Positions 1 through 11,662 of a stretch of DNA of 64,000 nt are shown here, one piece after another. Location of the stretch: NCBI GenBank assembly GCA_020465985.1, contig JAANYP010004787.1, positions 235,823 to 299,822 on the forward strand, written 5' to 3'. Under the pieces are notes generated by a model, which was not told the origin of the DNA, did no database searches, and saw nothing but the letters and a program-made list of their open reading frames with translations. The first letter of the stretch is position 1. Each line of letters starts with the position of its first letter. Source of the DNA: Centrapalus pauciflorus (taxonomy: Eukaryota > Streptophyta > Magnoliopsida > Asterales > Asteraceae). The position numbers and the translations under genes are program-made.

Positions 1-3000
1 CTCAGAATCCTTTCTGGTCCTCCTGGCCTTTATTTTGGGGTAAGTCACAGATGCACCCTCACTTACTTCTTTTGAGATCAGGCCAAGGTCTTTCACTCTC
101 TCCATCAGCTTCTTGACATATGCCCTGATAGTCTTAGCCGTTTCAGACTTAGACTGGCTTAGGGCAACTGCCAGCTCAACCCATTCCCTGTACCCCATTT
201 GTGCAACATCAGTGTAGTCATATGATTCAAGTTCAGGGCCTGTAGCACCCATTCTGGTTATTTGCAGCTTCCACTGTTTGCCTTTTCTTGATATAGGGAC
301 AGCTTTGACAATTGCTTCCTTGGCAAGTCTTCTATCAGCAACATCATGGAACTTTTTCTTTGCCAAGTTGTCAAAGTGGAACTGGGCCCTTGCAGAGGAT
401 GCTTGCTTGGGTTTGGTCACAGAGACCAGAGCACCCTTTTCCTGTTCACCTTCCTTTTCACCAGCTGATTCTTTAGCAGCTTCCAGCAGTTTCCTTTGCA
501 CATCCAAAGAGGACATTTTGATTTTGCTTGCCTCTTGAAGTGCAAAGGACCTGGCAGCTTTGGCAGAGGCTTCTTCTTTTCTTATCTTTTCCAGAGCTTT
601 GAGTTGTTCATCTCTGAACTCATAATACTTTTCCATGGGAGGACCCAATTCCTTAGCCCTGGCTTTGTCAAACTTTAGCTCTGCTGCTTTTTGGCAGTCA
701 GGGTCAAAAGCTGCTTTTCCCTTTCCTTTGGCTGTATTAGTGAGGACAGCTTCAGGAATATCTTCCTCTTCTTCCAGAATTAGATGCCTCCTTCTGCTGC
801 TTGGCCTGTCCTCAGGAATGAATTCCTCCCCCTTAGACTGTGTAGGGTTTGGAGATCCAGCCTGAGTAGGCTGAGCAGCTTCAGGTTGATGAGAGGCACC
901 TTCAACCAGACCTATACCTGTTACCGATGCACCTGCTGTGTGACCAGTAGATGCTGATTTCTCCTTAGGAGAAGAAGTTTTCTCCCCCTTAGACTTAGTC
1001 TTCAAGGCAGACAACTTCTCCCCCTTTGAAGGAGATGGACCAGCACCTTCAACAACTGGTCTGCCTGAAGAAACAAATTCAGCAGGCTTTGCAGCAGTTT
1101 TGGCAGCAGGTTTGGGACCAACCAGGCTATGCACTAAGAAAGCCAGGTTGTCCTTCACCTCTGCAAGTTGGGAAAGACAGGTTTGAAGAGAGGATGATTG
1201 GGAATCAGCAATAGAAGCCAGCTTGAGAATATTGTCTCTATCAGAAGATGTGAATAGCAAACTTTGAAGTTGTGCAAGATGTAACTCAAGAGAAACCTGC
1301 ACATCAGCAAGGTTTGCTGACACAGAATTTGATAGAGAGACTATGAGAGTGTTCAGGTTGGCCAGTGTATCAGGAAGGGTAGAATTGCAAGTGGTTAGGA
1401 GAGTGGACAGCTATTGGGAGATGGCTATCATAGAGGACACAGAGTCCTGTTGGTGTGAAAGAATTGAAGAGAGGGAAGTAGAGATATGTTGCAGTTGTGA
1501 AGTGAGTGCAAGCAGCTGTGAGGAGGTGTCAGTTTGAGGAGTGGATGGAAAGGAATTCTTGAAAACATATAAGAATCCTTTGAGCTGTTCAGACACAGAG
1601 TCTGAAATTAGAGAGGGTGGAGAAGACATTGGATTTTCTATAGAGCCAACTTTGTTGGTCAGCAAGGAAAGCTGATCCTTCAAAGGCAGATCTTTAGGGG
1701 ATGGAGGTGTATGGGTAGACTGTTTGGATTGTGTAGATGGTGATGAAGATGATGAGGCTGGTGTTTGGGGATGTGATGGAGAAGGAGAAGGTACTTTTGA
1801 GAGAAGCTACATAGCCTGGGCAAAAGTGATGTGGCCCAGCTTGGAGGGGTCAATAGGTCCTTCAGTAGTGGCTGTAGCTGCATCATCAGGAGAAGGGGTA
1901 GAGGTTGGTAGCCTTTCAGATGCTGCTTGTTTTGCAGCACATTCATTAAGGCCAGGGGTGGTTCCCTCTGCAGCACCTTGGTTTAAAGGTACCTCATCAT
2001 TGGGAGATGGGATTTGCATTTCAACATCAGCAGTGGTGAAACCTGCTGAAGGAGTTTGTATATGAGGAGCAGCCTCACCAAAGGGATGTTCTGTGCCCTG
2101 AGGTTCAGCAGCTTGGGTAGTTGGTCCTTCAGCAGCTGTTGGGTGTACAACAGCTGTATCATGAAGAACAGAAAATGGAGGCTGAGCTACTGGATGGTCT
2201 AATCCATCAGTGTGGGCACCTCGTGCAGACTCAGGGTGTGAAGAAGTATGAGTGGAGACTGTGTGGACTCAGTATGGAGTGGAGTGAACTTCTATCTTTC
2301 AATATTCTCAGCCTGTTGGGAGGCTGGAATAGTTGATGTGGTAGTCTCCTGTTGTACAACGGGTTCCTGTTGGGAGGAACCAGAGGGTCTAGGCTGACTC
2401 TGGGTGGACTCTTTTTGGAGTGAAGCAGGCTCCAAATGTTCTGAAGCTTCTCCCAAAATAGGAGAAGCAGTAGTGGTTGCTTCTTTTTCAACTAAACCCT
2501 GTTGAGAGGGAACAGAGGGGCTGGTTTGGGCTGTTTTGGCTGGTTTAGCTGTTGGTTTCTTTTTGGCAATGGATTTGCGTTGGTATGATTTGAGAGATGA
2601 GGTGGGTGATTGTGGGGAAGTGATGAAAGGTATCGATTGGACTGGTTTAGAGACTGGGTCAGAAACAGGTGGGTTGGCCTGTTCCATAGTCTCAGGTGCC
2701 ACAGAGGCACCAGCCACAAAGGCTTCAGGTTCAACAAATGAACCAGGGTGAGAAGCCTGCTCCCCCTCAGCCACAAAGGCTGAGGGTGCAGACTTAGACT
2801 TGGTTGTTTTGGCCTTCTTTTGGACAGGCCCAGCTTCAGTCGTTTCCAGGGTCCGCTTAACAAACTTGACCCTGGATTTGGATTTTCCTTTGGGAGCAGC
2901 TTCTGGATCCACCCTCACAGCAGAGGGTCCTTCCACCAATCCTAGCAACCTCCTCATTGGAGTAGATAGAGGAGGCTTATTTGGGAGAACCGGAGTATTG

Positions 3001-3781
3001 AAAACTCTATTTCCTATGACAGGAAATGCAGTAGTAGAAGTAAAGGCTGAGAGTTATACAGATGCTCACCACAAACATGCTTGAAAATGAGACTCAAAAA
3101 TCTGGGATAACGAACAGCAGCCGGACGTGTCTCCTGCTGCACCAGATTCCTCAGATTCATGAAAATCCATCTGGACATATTGATTGTAGTCCCATCTACA
3201 AGCTGTAGGACTATAGGAATCTCATCACGGCTTAGTTGGTCAAAGGAACCAACCTTACTTCTGAAGCACATCACCACAGAGGCAAATAAGAAACTGTAGG
3301 TTGGAGACAAATTCTTCCTAAACAGTGTAGCTCCAACTTTGGGTTCTGCTACACCACAGAAGTGCAGCAGATTCCTCATCTGGTCATCTTCAGGCTGTGG
3401 CTGTGGCTGATCATATGTTTCTGCCACAGGGAGAGGAAGAGCTTCCCTGATCAGATGAGTGGTGATCTCAATGGTCTGAGTCCCATTGAGTATTGTGCCC
3501 CTGATGACTTTGGTATCTGGGTTGTAAGCACAGGTGTACCAGAACTCATACACCATTTCCTGGTACAGGACACCAGGAGTAGCAGTCATGGCATAGTTCA
3601 GGGGGTGAACTTTCAGAAACTCCACCATTTCTTCGTAGCCTTTTCCCACATAATTTTTGGGAATGGTTAGGTTTGTAAGGTGGTTGGTAGGTTTCAGGCT
3701 TAGCATTGTGGTGACAGATGAATGTTTTTGAACATCAGCACCAACAAATACTGGTAGAAAGGGGTTGTTTCGGTGAGACAT
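1..3781 (-). pseudogene. Env-like third ORF of element A (broken, runs off left edge)
   Basis: This is the extra ORF downstream of pol that Sireviruses are known for; its function is unestablished. The start is taken as the ATG at 3781 (MSHRNNPFLPVF). The N-terminal 240 residues form a compact domain with FLKVHPLNYAMTATPG, EFWYTCAYNP and RYPRFLSLIF. The same pattern is found in element B. The frame then shifts near 3060 into a Pro/Ser/Lys-rich linker (MRRLLGLVEGPSAVRVDP...) that stops at 2292, and shifts again near 2280. After that one frame runs to base 1, broken only by TAG codons at 1807-1809 and 1411-1413. The last part is Lys/Glu/Ala-rich and probably a coiled coil (KYYEFRDEQLKALEKIRKEE). 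I see no convincing signal peptide or membrane segment, so 'env' describes position only. Confidence 0.7.
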
Positions 3782-4468
3782 TTGGGAAGTAGTGAAAGTA
3801 GTAGAAGCACAGGACACTTAGTCGAGGTTTAGGGTTCTTAGGAAATTATGGAAGTGGTGAGGAAGACGAAGATGAAACAGTAGGGGGTATTTATAGGATT
3901 TGAATGTCAGTGGGTATGAGAGAGAAACGGTTGGGCGGTTGATTTGAAATGTTCGTTAACGGAAAACGGAACGGTTGTCCATGTCAGAACGGTTGTCAGA
4001 CCACTTGAGCCCTTTTTAATCACTAACACACGTAAACACACATTATCCGCAGTAATTAAGTTAAATAAAAACAAAAATTAAGTAACTTAATTGTGAAGAA
4101 AGGTAATTAAAACTGATGGTCTAAGCTGTTGGTCAAACCTGTGATAAGCAACGTCATCACAAGCTGTTCACTCTTCAGGTTGTTCCTTCAACCTGTTCAG
4201 CTATGTAAAAACAGTTTGTGTTCAATAGCTGATCAGGTTACAAGACAATGCCTTGTATGATAGATTGAGAGAGTGAGCAGGATGGAGGTTTGATCATCAG
4301 ATCAGGCTTGACATATAAGCTGTTATTGTCAAACCTGTTATATGCTCAAGCTGTTCAAGTTTTGCAGAAAATGGCTAAGTATAGAACATGCATAGCCTGT
4401 TCTGTCTAAGCTGTTCTGTGAAACTTGAGCAGTGCGAGACATATAATGACTTAGAGCATGTTGGACAC
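3782..4468 (-). other. Spacer between pol and env-like ORF of element A
   Basis: No ORF of note is seen. The stretch carries many short AAGCTGTT and CTGTTC repeats (4110-4440), a vocabulary shared with the A LTR. The 12-mer GGACACTTAGTC occurs twice: at 4463-4474, spanning the pol stop codon, and at 3812-3823, just upstream of the env-like ATG at 3781. The env-like frame is closed by a TAA at 3818-3820. Confidence 0.6.
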
Positions 4469-7400
4469 TTAGTCAGTTTTGTTTAACATGCTCAGCTTGC
4501 TTACCAGATAATTAAATCTGTTTTCATCAAGAGGGTTGGTGAAAATGTCTGCAAGCTCTTCATCTATGGAAATAAAACTTACCTCCACATTACCTTTTTG
4601 AATGTGATCCCTGATGAAATGATGTCTGACCTCTATATGCTTTGTTTTGGAGTGAAACATTGTATTGTTGGAGATAGCTATGGCACTTGTATTGTCACAC
4701 AGAATAGGAGTTTTCCTATATAAAAGTCCATAGTCTTCAAGCTGATGCTGCATCCATAGAATCTGCCCACAGCAGCTTCCAGCAGCAATGTATATAGCTT
4801 CAGCAGTAGAAGTAGAAACTAAGTTCTGCTTCTTGCTACACCAACTTATCAACTTACCACCAAGGAGTTGACATCCACCTGTTGTGCTTTTCCTGTCTAG
4901 CCTGCATCCTGCAAAATCAGAATCTAAATAACCTATTAGCTCAAGGCTTGAGTCTTTGGGATACCAAAGACCCAAACCTGGTGTACCCTTAAGGTATCTG
5001 AAGATTCTTTTCACAGCAGCTAGATGTGATTCTTTTGGATCAGCTTGGAACCTAGCACATAAACAGGTATCAAACATAATATCAGGTCTACTAGCAGTTA
5101 AATACAGCAAGCTCCCAATCATGCCTCTGTAAGCTATTACTGAAATAGCTTTGCCACTGGCATCTACATCCAATTTTACATTGGTTGCCATTGGGGTTTT
5201 AATAGGAGAACTTTAATCAAATTTAAACTTTTTCAATATATCTAAAGTATACTTTCTTGATTTATGAAATTCCATTTGAGGGTTGTTTAACCTGTAATCC
5301 TAAAAAGAAAGTAAGTTCTCCTATCATACTCATTTCATATTTTGATTTCATGAGTAATGAAAAATTCTTGCATAATTTCTCATTAGTAGAGCCAAATATT
5401 ATGTCATCCACATATATTTGAACAAGCATAATATTAGATTTCTCCTTCTTTATGAACAGTGTGGTATCCACTTTACCTCTGGAATAACCATTGCTCATAA
5501 GGAAATCAGTAAGAGTGTCATACCAGGCTCTAGGGGCTTGTTTTAGACCATAAAGGGCTTTGTCCAACTTATGGACAAAACCTGGATGATGTTCATTTTC
5601 AAAACCTGGAGGCTGCTTGACATAAACTTCTTCTTGCAGCTTCCCATTCAAAAAATGCACTCTTCACATCCATTTGAAATACCTTCATGCTCTTATGAGT
5701 AGCGTAGGCTAGAAACAAATGAATTGCCTGTAGCCTGGCTACAGGAGCAAATGTTTCATCATAGTCAATGCCTTCTTCCTGTCTGAAGCCCTGAGCAACT
5801 AGTCTTGTCTTATTTCTAATGACATGACCTTGCTCATCCATCTTGTTCCTGTAAACCCATTTGGTTCCAATTATAGTTTTACCTTTAGGAGCAGGGACCA
5901 GCTTTCATACCTTGTTTCTCTCAAACTGATTGAGTTCCTCTTGCATGGCAGTGATCCAATTAGCATCTTTAAGTGCTTCATCTACTTTCTTTGGCTCCAT
6001 TAGGGACACAAAGCTAGAGAACATACAAAAGTTCCCTAAGCTGTCCCATCTTGTTTGCACCCCTTTGTTGATGTCACCAATTATTTGATCATTTGGGTGA
6101 CACCTGATCCACTTAGGATCATTTTTCAATGAGGATTCTCCTGAGTTGTTTGCATCTTCAACAGGTCCTGTTGAACAGCTCTCAAGATTTTCAGACACAC
6201 TGATATCTTGATCCTGTTCACTTGTTGAGCATGACTCTCCATTGTTGAACATATCAACAGAGGATCCAGGAAAATCAGCATTGATTGGTTCAGGACAAGA
6301 AGTTGTAATTAAGTCAGTACACTTACTCACACAGGGTGTATCAACATAATCATCATCATGCCCATCGTGATTAGCAGGTTCCACTCTGGATGTAGTGGAA
6401 GCTTTTGAGTCCTTCTTTTCACTGTTAGAATGCATGAAATCATCAAAGCTGAATTCTCCTAAAACTGATTCAGGAACAGATTTGGTGGAGGCACTCCTGG
6501 ACTCCTCAAAGGTGACATTGATAGATTCATCTATCACATTTCTCTTGTTGTGGTATACTCTGTAGGCTTTGGAGATAGCAGAATATCCAACAAACACACC
6601 TTCATCAGCTTTGGGTTCAAACTTTGCCAGTTGGTCCCTCTGATTCAGAATGAAGCAGGGACATCCAAACACATGGAAGTAGCTAATGTTTGGCCTCCTC
6701 CCTTTGAGCAGCTCATAGGGAGTCTTGTTGAACCTTTTTACCACTAAGGATCTGTTTTGGGTGAAGCAGGCAGTGTTGAAAGCTTCAGCCCAGAATGATG
6801 AATGTAAACCAGATGCACACAGCATGGTTCTAGCAGCTTCAATGAGGGTTCTGTTTCTCCTTTCAGCAACTCCATTTTGTTGTGGAGTTCTTACTGCTGA
6901 AAAGTTCTGTGAGATCCCTCTTTCTTCACAGAAGTCCTCAAGGATATTGTTTCTGAACTCAGTGCCATGATCACTACTAAGCTGCTTTACTTGAGCAGAG
7001 TTCAGCATTTCCATCTTCTTGATAAATCCAATGATTTCTCTAGCAGCCTCTCCTTTGCTCTTCAGAAAGATCACCCATGTAAACCTGGAGAACTCATCAA
7101 CCATTACTAGAGTGTATCTACTTCCTCCTAGACTTGGGACACTGACTGGTCCAAACAAGTCCATGTGGATTAAGAAGAGAGGAGTATCAATAGAAAAATT
7201 ATGCTTGGATTTAAAAGATGATTTTCTCTGCTTGCCTTTCTCACAAGCTGTGCAGAGTTTATCCTTAACAAAGGTCATAGAAGGGAAACCTGTTACCAAC
7301 TCTTTCTTACAGAGTTTGTTAATATTCTTAAAGTTCAGGTGTGACAGCCTTTTGTGCCATAACCAGTTCAGGTCTGCATTGGTTCTTATGAGAAAGCAGG

Positions 7401-7799
7401 TTTCAGTTGTGGGATCAGCAGATTTCATGTCCACAACATATACACCTTTCTTTCGTTGAGCACACAACACAACTTTGCCTTGGGGATCCAATATGTAACC
7501 CAGATGCTCATCAAAGTTAACCTTGTAGCCAGTATCACACAGTTGACTTATGCTAACAAGATTATGTTTTAGTCCAACCACATAGGCTACCCTTTTGAAC
7601 ACTGCAACACCAGCTTTAAGAGGTCCATATCCTTCAGTGGATCCCTGTACATTGTCACCAAATGTGACTTTTGGCCCTTTTTCAGGCTTGAGATCACTCA
7701 GCAAGTCCTTGCAACTTGTCATGTGTCCTGAGCAGCCACTGTCCAAGTACCAAACCTGGGATGGTTGTTTGTCCTGCAGAGTGTCATAGGAAAACATTA
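4469..7799 (-). pseudogene. pol of element A: protease, integrase, RT, RNase H (broken)
   Basis: Domains in order: retroviral-type protease with WYLDSGCSGHM; GAG-pre-integrase LWHKRLSHLNF and the CTACEKGK zinc-binding part; integrase core with HMDLFGP, SSDHGTEF and NGVAERRNRT; reverse transcriptase with YVDDIIFG (about 5410); RNase H ending at 4469. The ATG at 7799 overlaps the gag stop in the arrangement TAATG. Lesions: TGA at 5905-5907 where the family has Trp, a frameshift near 5650 inside RT, a scrambled stretch at 5190-5262, and in RNase H TAEAIY instead of TAEAEY (4793-4795), which removes the expected catalytic Glu. The copy cannot make a functional Pol. Confidence 0.85.
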
Positions 7800-10554
7800 G
7801 TTACTTTTAGGGGAACTCATCATAGTGATGAGTTCTCCTACTTCATCAACATTTGTTGATGGGCTAGTGATATCCACACTAATATTTCCTATTTGAATGG
7901 TATCGGTTTGGATACCACTCTCATTGACTAAGTTACTTCCAACACTGCTTGTTTTAGCAATGATGGAACTAGCAGAGTCAACAGGCCTCATGTCCTCAGT
8001 TTCAGGACAGTCTTCGGCCATGTGTGTCTTCTTCCCACATATATAGCATTTTCTCTTTTTAGCCTTTTTGGAAGAAGAACTTTCAGAAACACATTCTGAA
8101 TTATTTCTGTTGATTTTATCAGCAGGTTTAGCAAACTTATTACTATTTTTTGATGAATTAACAGCTTGGGTGGAAGGCACAATAACAACAGCTTTGCCTG
8201 TTTTTTTTCCTCTTTTTGGGAGGACAGATGTCAAATACATGAAGCTTAATTGGTTTTCGACCTTCCACAGGTTTGGGAAACTTATTCCAAGATTTCTCAG
8301 GTTGAGCAATGACTTTGCATTTGCCCTTACTGAGATGTGATTGATGCTGCCTATCAACATAATCACTGCTTCTAGTTTTGAAAGACTTATTTTCATTTAT
8401 AACCAGTTTTCCACTATGATTTGAAAACTTATTTGAAACCACAGCAGATTTGTTTTCAACATGAGACTTACCCTTGTTGAAAGCAAGCTGCTTACCTTTT
8501 GAAAACTTTTTCTCAAAATGTTTAACATCAAAAGGATTAACAGGTGTCTTACCATCAGCTTTGGACCCAGAGCCTGTTTTGTCAACAGGTTTAGTGTCCA
8601 CAGCTGTAGTTTGAGCATGTTTTCCTTTCTTCTGCTTGTGTGAATCAGCAGAGCACTTAGCAGGCTGATTTGATGGAGAACACATTCCATCATCAGCTTT
8701 TGGGGCTTTTTCACACAAGTTGTCAGTATTATGAGGCCTGACAAACCTGTTTGTTGAGACTAGCTTACCATTTACTTTCTGGATGAAAGTGCTAGGAAGC
8801 TCACCAAGAGTGGATAAGTCATCTTTTAGATTATTAATCTCAACAATAGAAGCTGCTTTGTCAAGATCCCCTCCAAGATAGGCTTGGATTTGTGCAGGGA
8901 TCTGCTGACTGATGCAATGGCTGACTTTTTGTGCAGATTGGCACCAAGAGTCAACTATCTTTTGAAGCTTTGCATGTTTTACATCTGTCTCTCTCTTTTC
9001 TTCTAGTAAAATGGAGTTGATGTGTTTTAATTCATCAAGCTCAGTTTCCAACTTATGGAAACTGTCCAGTTTACTGGACTTTATTTCAAGATCAGTTTTA
9101 AGCTTAGAGATTTCAGATAGTAAAACATTATGCTTCTCAACAGCAACTTTTAAGTCAACAAGCATATATTCAAACATTTTTACTTTTTCATCAGAACTGT
9201 AAGCCATAAAGTTTTGTACCATGTACATCATTGTGGGGTTCCAGTTCTCTAAGCTGCTGAAGGCTTCAGCTTCAGCCAAGTCCTGTTTGAAGTTGCTGGT
9301 TGATGGGACGTCAGTGTTGGCCATCAGACAGTTGTTGTCTTCTTCATCTGAGGATGAATCAGACTCCTCCCAATCACATGTCTCAGCCATGAGTCCCTTT
9401 TGCTTGTTGGAAGCCACTGAGTTTTCTAACTTTTTCAGCTTAGCCATGGCCATAAGGTACTTAACCCTGTAGCCATCGTCCCTGTTAGTCTTGTATGGTT
9501 TGGATGACTGTTCAACAGCTTTTGACACACAGTCAGCAGCTATATGGCCAGTCTTGCCACATTTGAAGCACTCAGCCTTAGATTTATCAAATGCCTTCTT
9601 TTTGACAGCATTTGAGTTCCCATGCAGCATATTTCTTCCAAACCTTTTCTTGTTGAACATTTTGACAAGCATTGCAATCATTTGCTCATCATCAAGTTCA
9701 GCAAGATCTGCACTGTCTTCCTCATCAGACATTTCCTCCCTTTCATCAACAGCCTGTTGATCAGGTTGTGTGAACACATCACACACATGACTGACAGGTT
9801 GTCTCACACTGGCCACTAAGGCCGCACCTCTCTTGGACATTTCCAAGGCATTTTTCTTCTACTACCTTGACTGCTCATCATTTAGTAAGGATCCATATAA
9901 ATTTACAAGATCCATACCTTTGATGGTACCTGAATTTCTCAAGATGGTAGAAAAGTAGTTCCACTCTTCAGGCAAGATGTCCAAGAACTTGTTCACCAGA
10001 GTTAGGTTGTCCTTTGTGATCCTAACAGCTTCGAGATCATTAATAAGAGCAGTAAACCTGGTGTAGGTTTCTGTGAGTGACTCCTTTGGTTTTGCAAAGA
10101 AGAGTTCATACTGTCTAATAAGATTGTTAATCCTGTTGTCCAGTGTGATTGTGGGACCATCATAGACGGTACACAAAGTATCCCACATCTCCTTTGCAGT
10201 CTTCATCTTCTCAACCTGTTTGAACACATCATCAGGCAGAGAGATAACCAGGTTATTCCTGGCTTTTGCATCCAGAGCAACCAGTCTTTTGTCTTCATCA
10301 GACCATTGAGCTTTGGCCTTCTCAAAGGTTTTGATTTCAGGGGCAGCTCCTTCAACAGCAGGAGTGATGGTAGTAACAGAAGTTGGCACATATGGACCTT
10401 CCATTACTGTCTCTGGTAGTTGTACATCCAGATTCTCTAAATAGAGCATCATTCTGCACTTCCAACCAGAGAAGTTCTGATGATTGAACTTAGGGGGTTT
10501 GGCCATTGACCCATTGTCATAGTAAGAGGAGGAACTTGCAGCACTGTTGTCCAT
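7797..10554 (-). pseudogene. gag of element A (broken)
   Basis: The start (MDNSAASSSSYYDN) leads into a copia-type gag (UBN2-like) with the motifs FSGWKCRMMLYL and MWDTLCTVYDG. Two successive TAG codons at 9859-9864 interrupt the frame, which then continues to about 8200. It includes a zinc knuckle CFKCGKTGHIAADC, an acidic stretch and a heptad-rich region (roughly 9000-9200) that looks like a coiled coil. A frameshift near 8200, in a T-rich homopolymer on the plus strand, moves the rest to another frame carrying a second knuckle, CYICGKKTHMAEDC, and ending at 7797. Gag would form the particle and bind RNA. The large size, coiled coil and second knuckle fit Sireviruses. Confidence 0.8.
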
Positions 10555-10600
10555 GGGAAATTAGGGAGAATGAGAGATCTAGAGTTGACACACACTCTAA

Positions 10601-10614
10601 CCTCTCTGATACCA
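10601..10614 (-). promoter_or_regulatory. Primer binding site of element A
   Basis: The minus strand reads TGGTATCAGAGAGG, matching the first eleven bases of the usual plant copia PBS (TGGTATCAGAGC), which is complementary to the 3' end of initiator tRNA-Met. It lies two bases from the LTR end and about 50 bases upstream of the gag start at 10554. This identifies the adjoining LTR as the 5' LTR of A, not the 3' LTR of B. Confidence 0.8.
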
Positions 10615-10616
10615 GT

Positions 10617-11662
10617 TGTAGGTCCCAAAAGGTTTCCCTAGTGTATTGTTCTAAGCTGTAGAGGGGGGGGGGGGTGAATATAGCTATAAAAACTCAACAC
10701 TCTTTTCTCAATGTTTGTGTATATTATCAACAAGTGTTAATTACAAACAAACCTGAACTGCGGAAAGGTTCAAGCTGAGATGACAGATACAACAGTTTTT
10801 CAGCTAATCTAAGACACACTCAAACTAGATACAATCACTACACTCACTTAGATGCACTCACTGATTTTACAAGACTCAGATGGACAGCTTAAACAAGGAC
10901 AACTTAGACACACTCTACTGTTTTATTTAAGCAGACTTGCATGCATGGAATAACACACTTCAATGCACGTTCTGATTTCACACTCTTGGATAATTCACAA
11001 TCCTTAGAAGCTTATTTTTATACTCTCACTGAGAATCTCAGTGAAGCTTCTTCATTGGACGGTGAGATAGTGGAATGTCTTTCCAAAAAGACAAGACACC
11101 TTTCTGCACGTTCTGATAAAGCAGATTTGTCTTCATATGGCAGAATCTTTGTCTTTTCCTTTTTGTCACTGTTGCATAAGGCTTTAAACAAAAGAGGAAT
11201 GTCAACTTTGCATCTTTCTTCTTTTTCTAAGGCCATTTTGATATAAGAAAAGGTCTGTCACCCTTTTCAGATATCTGTTTGTCTTCATGTAACAAAACAG
11301 CGTAGGCAGGCTGTGCAGTTTCTGTTTTCCACTTTGTCTTCGACTTGTAAACTGATCTTGTAGCCAAAAACAATACATGAGGACTTGAAAACATATTCCA
11401 TAAAGTGTTTAGCCTGTTCACAAAAAACAGGTTCTGTTCACAAAGAACAGAACACTTGTAAACTGTCCAAGCTGCTCAACAGAATAGAGCAACGTAGACA
11501 GTTTATGTCCAGCCTGTTCAGCAGACAGAACAGCTTGAACAAACTGCCTTTGTTGCAACGAATGCAACATGGTAAACAGCTTTGGCTGATATTGCAAATC
11601 ACTTTTCAGGTTTCAATAAGGCATTAACAGGCCTTAAATTATACCTTCAAGTGCATCAAACA
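10617..11662 (-). repeat. 5' LTR of element A
   Basis: On the minus strand the segment begins TGTTTGATGC (at 11662) and ends CCTACA (at 10617), with the primer binding site two bases further on. It contains a run of Gs followed by TGAATA on the plus strand (about 10666-10680), a feature I associate with Sirevirus LTRs, and several CTGTTC/GAACAG repeats forming small hairpins near 11410-11540. A related but diverged copy of the 11210-11530 part is found at 38951-39265. The length, 1,046 bp, is in the range expected for this lineage. The right boundary is inferred from the TG...CA rule, because the partner LTR is not in the window. Confidence 0.7.

Larger units (their letters stand above)
1..11662 (-). 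mobile_element. Element A: Sirevirus-type Ty1-copia retrotransposon, 3' end off window
   Basis: Read on the minus strand the order is 5' LTR (10617-11662), tRNA-Met type primer binding site, long gag with two zinc knuckles, protease-integrase-RT-RNase H, a spacer of about 690 bp, and an env-like third ORF that runs past base 1. The protease-integrase-RT-RNase H order places it in Ty1-copia. A long gag plus an extra ORF downstream of pol is the known hallmark of Sireviruses. The 3' LTR is outside the window, so no target duplication can be tested; the right flank would be GGTTT (11663-11667). All ORFs carry stops or frameshifts, so the copy is dead. It lies directly against the 3' end of element B's third ORF, which suggests insertion into B. 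Confidence 0.85.

Noticed and set aside
278..865. Plus-strand ORFs opposite the third ORF of element A
   Set aside because: They are antisense shadows of an open minus-strand frame that has recognisable, continuous composition.
10617..11662. This LTR as the 3' LTR of element B
   Set aside because: It is followed directly by a PBS and gag of element A, and it differs from B's own LTR at 24744-25031.
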